5,923 nt of DNA from JAVVFH01 sp032250585 (GTDB lineage Bacteria; Pseudomonadota; Gammaproteobacteria; Xanthomonadales; SZUA-36). Positions 5,723-5,923 of the stretch are shown here, in pieces. The first letter of the stretch is position 1, and every line of letters starts with the position of its first letter. Below the pieces are notes generated by a model that was given only the letters and a program-made list of their open reading frames with translations, did not search any database and was not told the DNA's origin. The position numbers and the translations under genes are program-made. Location of the stretch: contig JAVVFH010000223.1 of assembly GCA_032250585.1 (NCBI GenBank), forward strand, positions 1 through 5,923. The letters run 5' to 3'.

Positions 5723-5783
5723 GCATTACGTTTGAACTCAGCGGCTGCCGCTTGCGGCGATCCGCTGTAGTGACCTGTTATGT
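5723..5783 (-). repeat. attC-like recombination site (61 bp), degenerate core sites
   Basis: Read on the minus strand: R'' ACATAAC (5783-5777), spacer AGGTCACTA, L'' CAGCGGATC, a central hairpin, L' CCGCTGA, spacer, and R' GTAATGC (5729-5723). The outer stem is CAGCGG/CCGCTG (plus-strand 5739-5744 with 5762-5767). The inner stem is GCCGC-TT-GCGGC (5747-5758), with an asymmetric 2/3-nt internal bulge between them. Length and order closely match the 60-bp attC of aadA cassettes. Both terminal cores deviate from the RYYYAAC/GTTRRRY consensus (one mismatch in R'', two in R'), so recombination activity is uncertain. It lies between the stop of the toxin gene (4 nt away) and the ribosome site of the SnoaL-like gene. 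Confidence 0.6.
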
Positions 5784-5787
5784 GATT

Positions 5788-5923
5788 TCAAAGGGAGTAC
5801 CGCCCAATGTCTAAAGACCCATGAAATACTCCCAGGACGTCAATATCTCCGCCAACCTTTACCAAATAAGCAATTCGGTAGTGACCATACAAGAGGATCC
5901 GAACATCTCGGTCGGACGGCGCG
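5788..5923 (-). CDS. RelE/ParE-family toxin, C-terminal fragment
   Basis: The gene enters from the right edge; 44 codons and the stop (TGA 5790-5788) are visible. The peptide contains VRILLYGHYRIAYLVK, then GDIDVLGVFHGSLDIGRYSL. The pattern R-hydrophobic-GHYRI-Y, two strands, then VLGVFHG is the C-terminal beta-sheet of RelE/ParE-type toxins, where ParE members act on DNA gyrase and RelE members cleave mRNA on the ribosome. Which target applies cannot be told. The antitoxin, normally encoded just upstream, would lie beyond the window. The stop is 4 nt from the R'' arm of the attC-like element, so it is likely the cargo of the neighbouring cassette. This stretch is the most AT-rich in the window (about 42% GC at 5821-5880). 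Confidence 0.75.
   Translation of the reverse strand, partial: APSDRDVRILLYGHYRIAYLVKVGGDIDVLGVFHGSLDIGRYSL

Larger units (their letters stand above)
5175..5729 (-). mobile_element. Putative integron gene cassette carrying the SnoaL-like gene
   Basis: One short promoterless gene fills the space between two related attC-like elements in the same orientation. The start codon lies 15 nt after the R' arm of the upstream element and the stop 16 nt before the R'' arm of the downstream one. The size, about 550 bp, is typical of a cassette. Its lower GC (near 50% in sampled lines) than the rlmD block (about 65%) fits an acquired segment. No integrase gene or attI site is visible. The downstream attC is incomplete, so this cassette may no longer be excisable. 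Confidence 0.45.

Noticed and set aside
1..5923. tRNA, rRNA, CRISPR array, insertion sequence or riboswitch
   Set aside because: No cloverleaf, regularly spaced direct repeats, transposase motifs or terminal inverted repeats, or recognisable aptamer core was seen.

Overview
The window looks like a chromosomal segment from a GC-rich gammaproteobacterium. The evidence is the combination nagZ, hpt and a methylthioinosine phosphorylase-type gene, plus rlmD, a YnaI-like channel gene and a YdbL-family lipoprotein gene. The exact lineage cannot be fixed from sequence alone. Every gene I can support lies on the minus strand, so transcription runs from high to low coordinates. The long plus-strand reading frames are shadows of these genes.

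Core block (1-4153, read right to left). Five genes overlap end to end: rlmD (23S rRNA m5U methyltransferase), nagZ (beta-N-acetylhexosaminidase of peptidoglycan recycling), a YnaI/MscS-type mechanosensitive channel, hpt (hypoxanthine/guanine phosphoribosyltransferase) and the first 23 codons of a methylthioinosine/methylthioadenosine phosphorylase. The junctions overlap by 4, 10, 4 and 1 nt, and three of the four downstream starts have a clear Shine-Dalgarno sequence inside the preceding gene. This implies one translationally coupled operon joining RNA modification, cell-wall recycling, osmotic protection and purine salvage.

Middle block (4173-4815). A YdbL-like (DUF1318) lipoprotein gene lies upstream of rlmD. 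A perfect 10-bp hairpin in the short gap is either a weak terminator or an attenuator.

Accessory block (about 4970-5923). Base composition falls from about 65% to 42-52% GC in sampled lines. From right to left there is the C-terminal end of a RelE/ParE-family toxin; a 61-bp palindromic element built like an integron attC site; a gene for a secreted SnoaL/DUF4440 (NTF2-like) protein; half of a second copy of the same attC-like element; and a frameshifted relic of another RelE/ParE toxin fused to that half-site. Each intact gene ends a few bases before an attC-like element, and all share one orientation. This is the layout of integron gene cassettes. No integrase is in view, so the block may be the edge of a chromosomal integron or an integrase-less cassette cluster. 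This is the most interesting part of the window.
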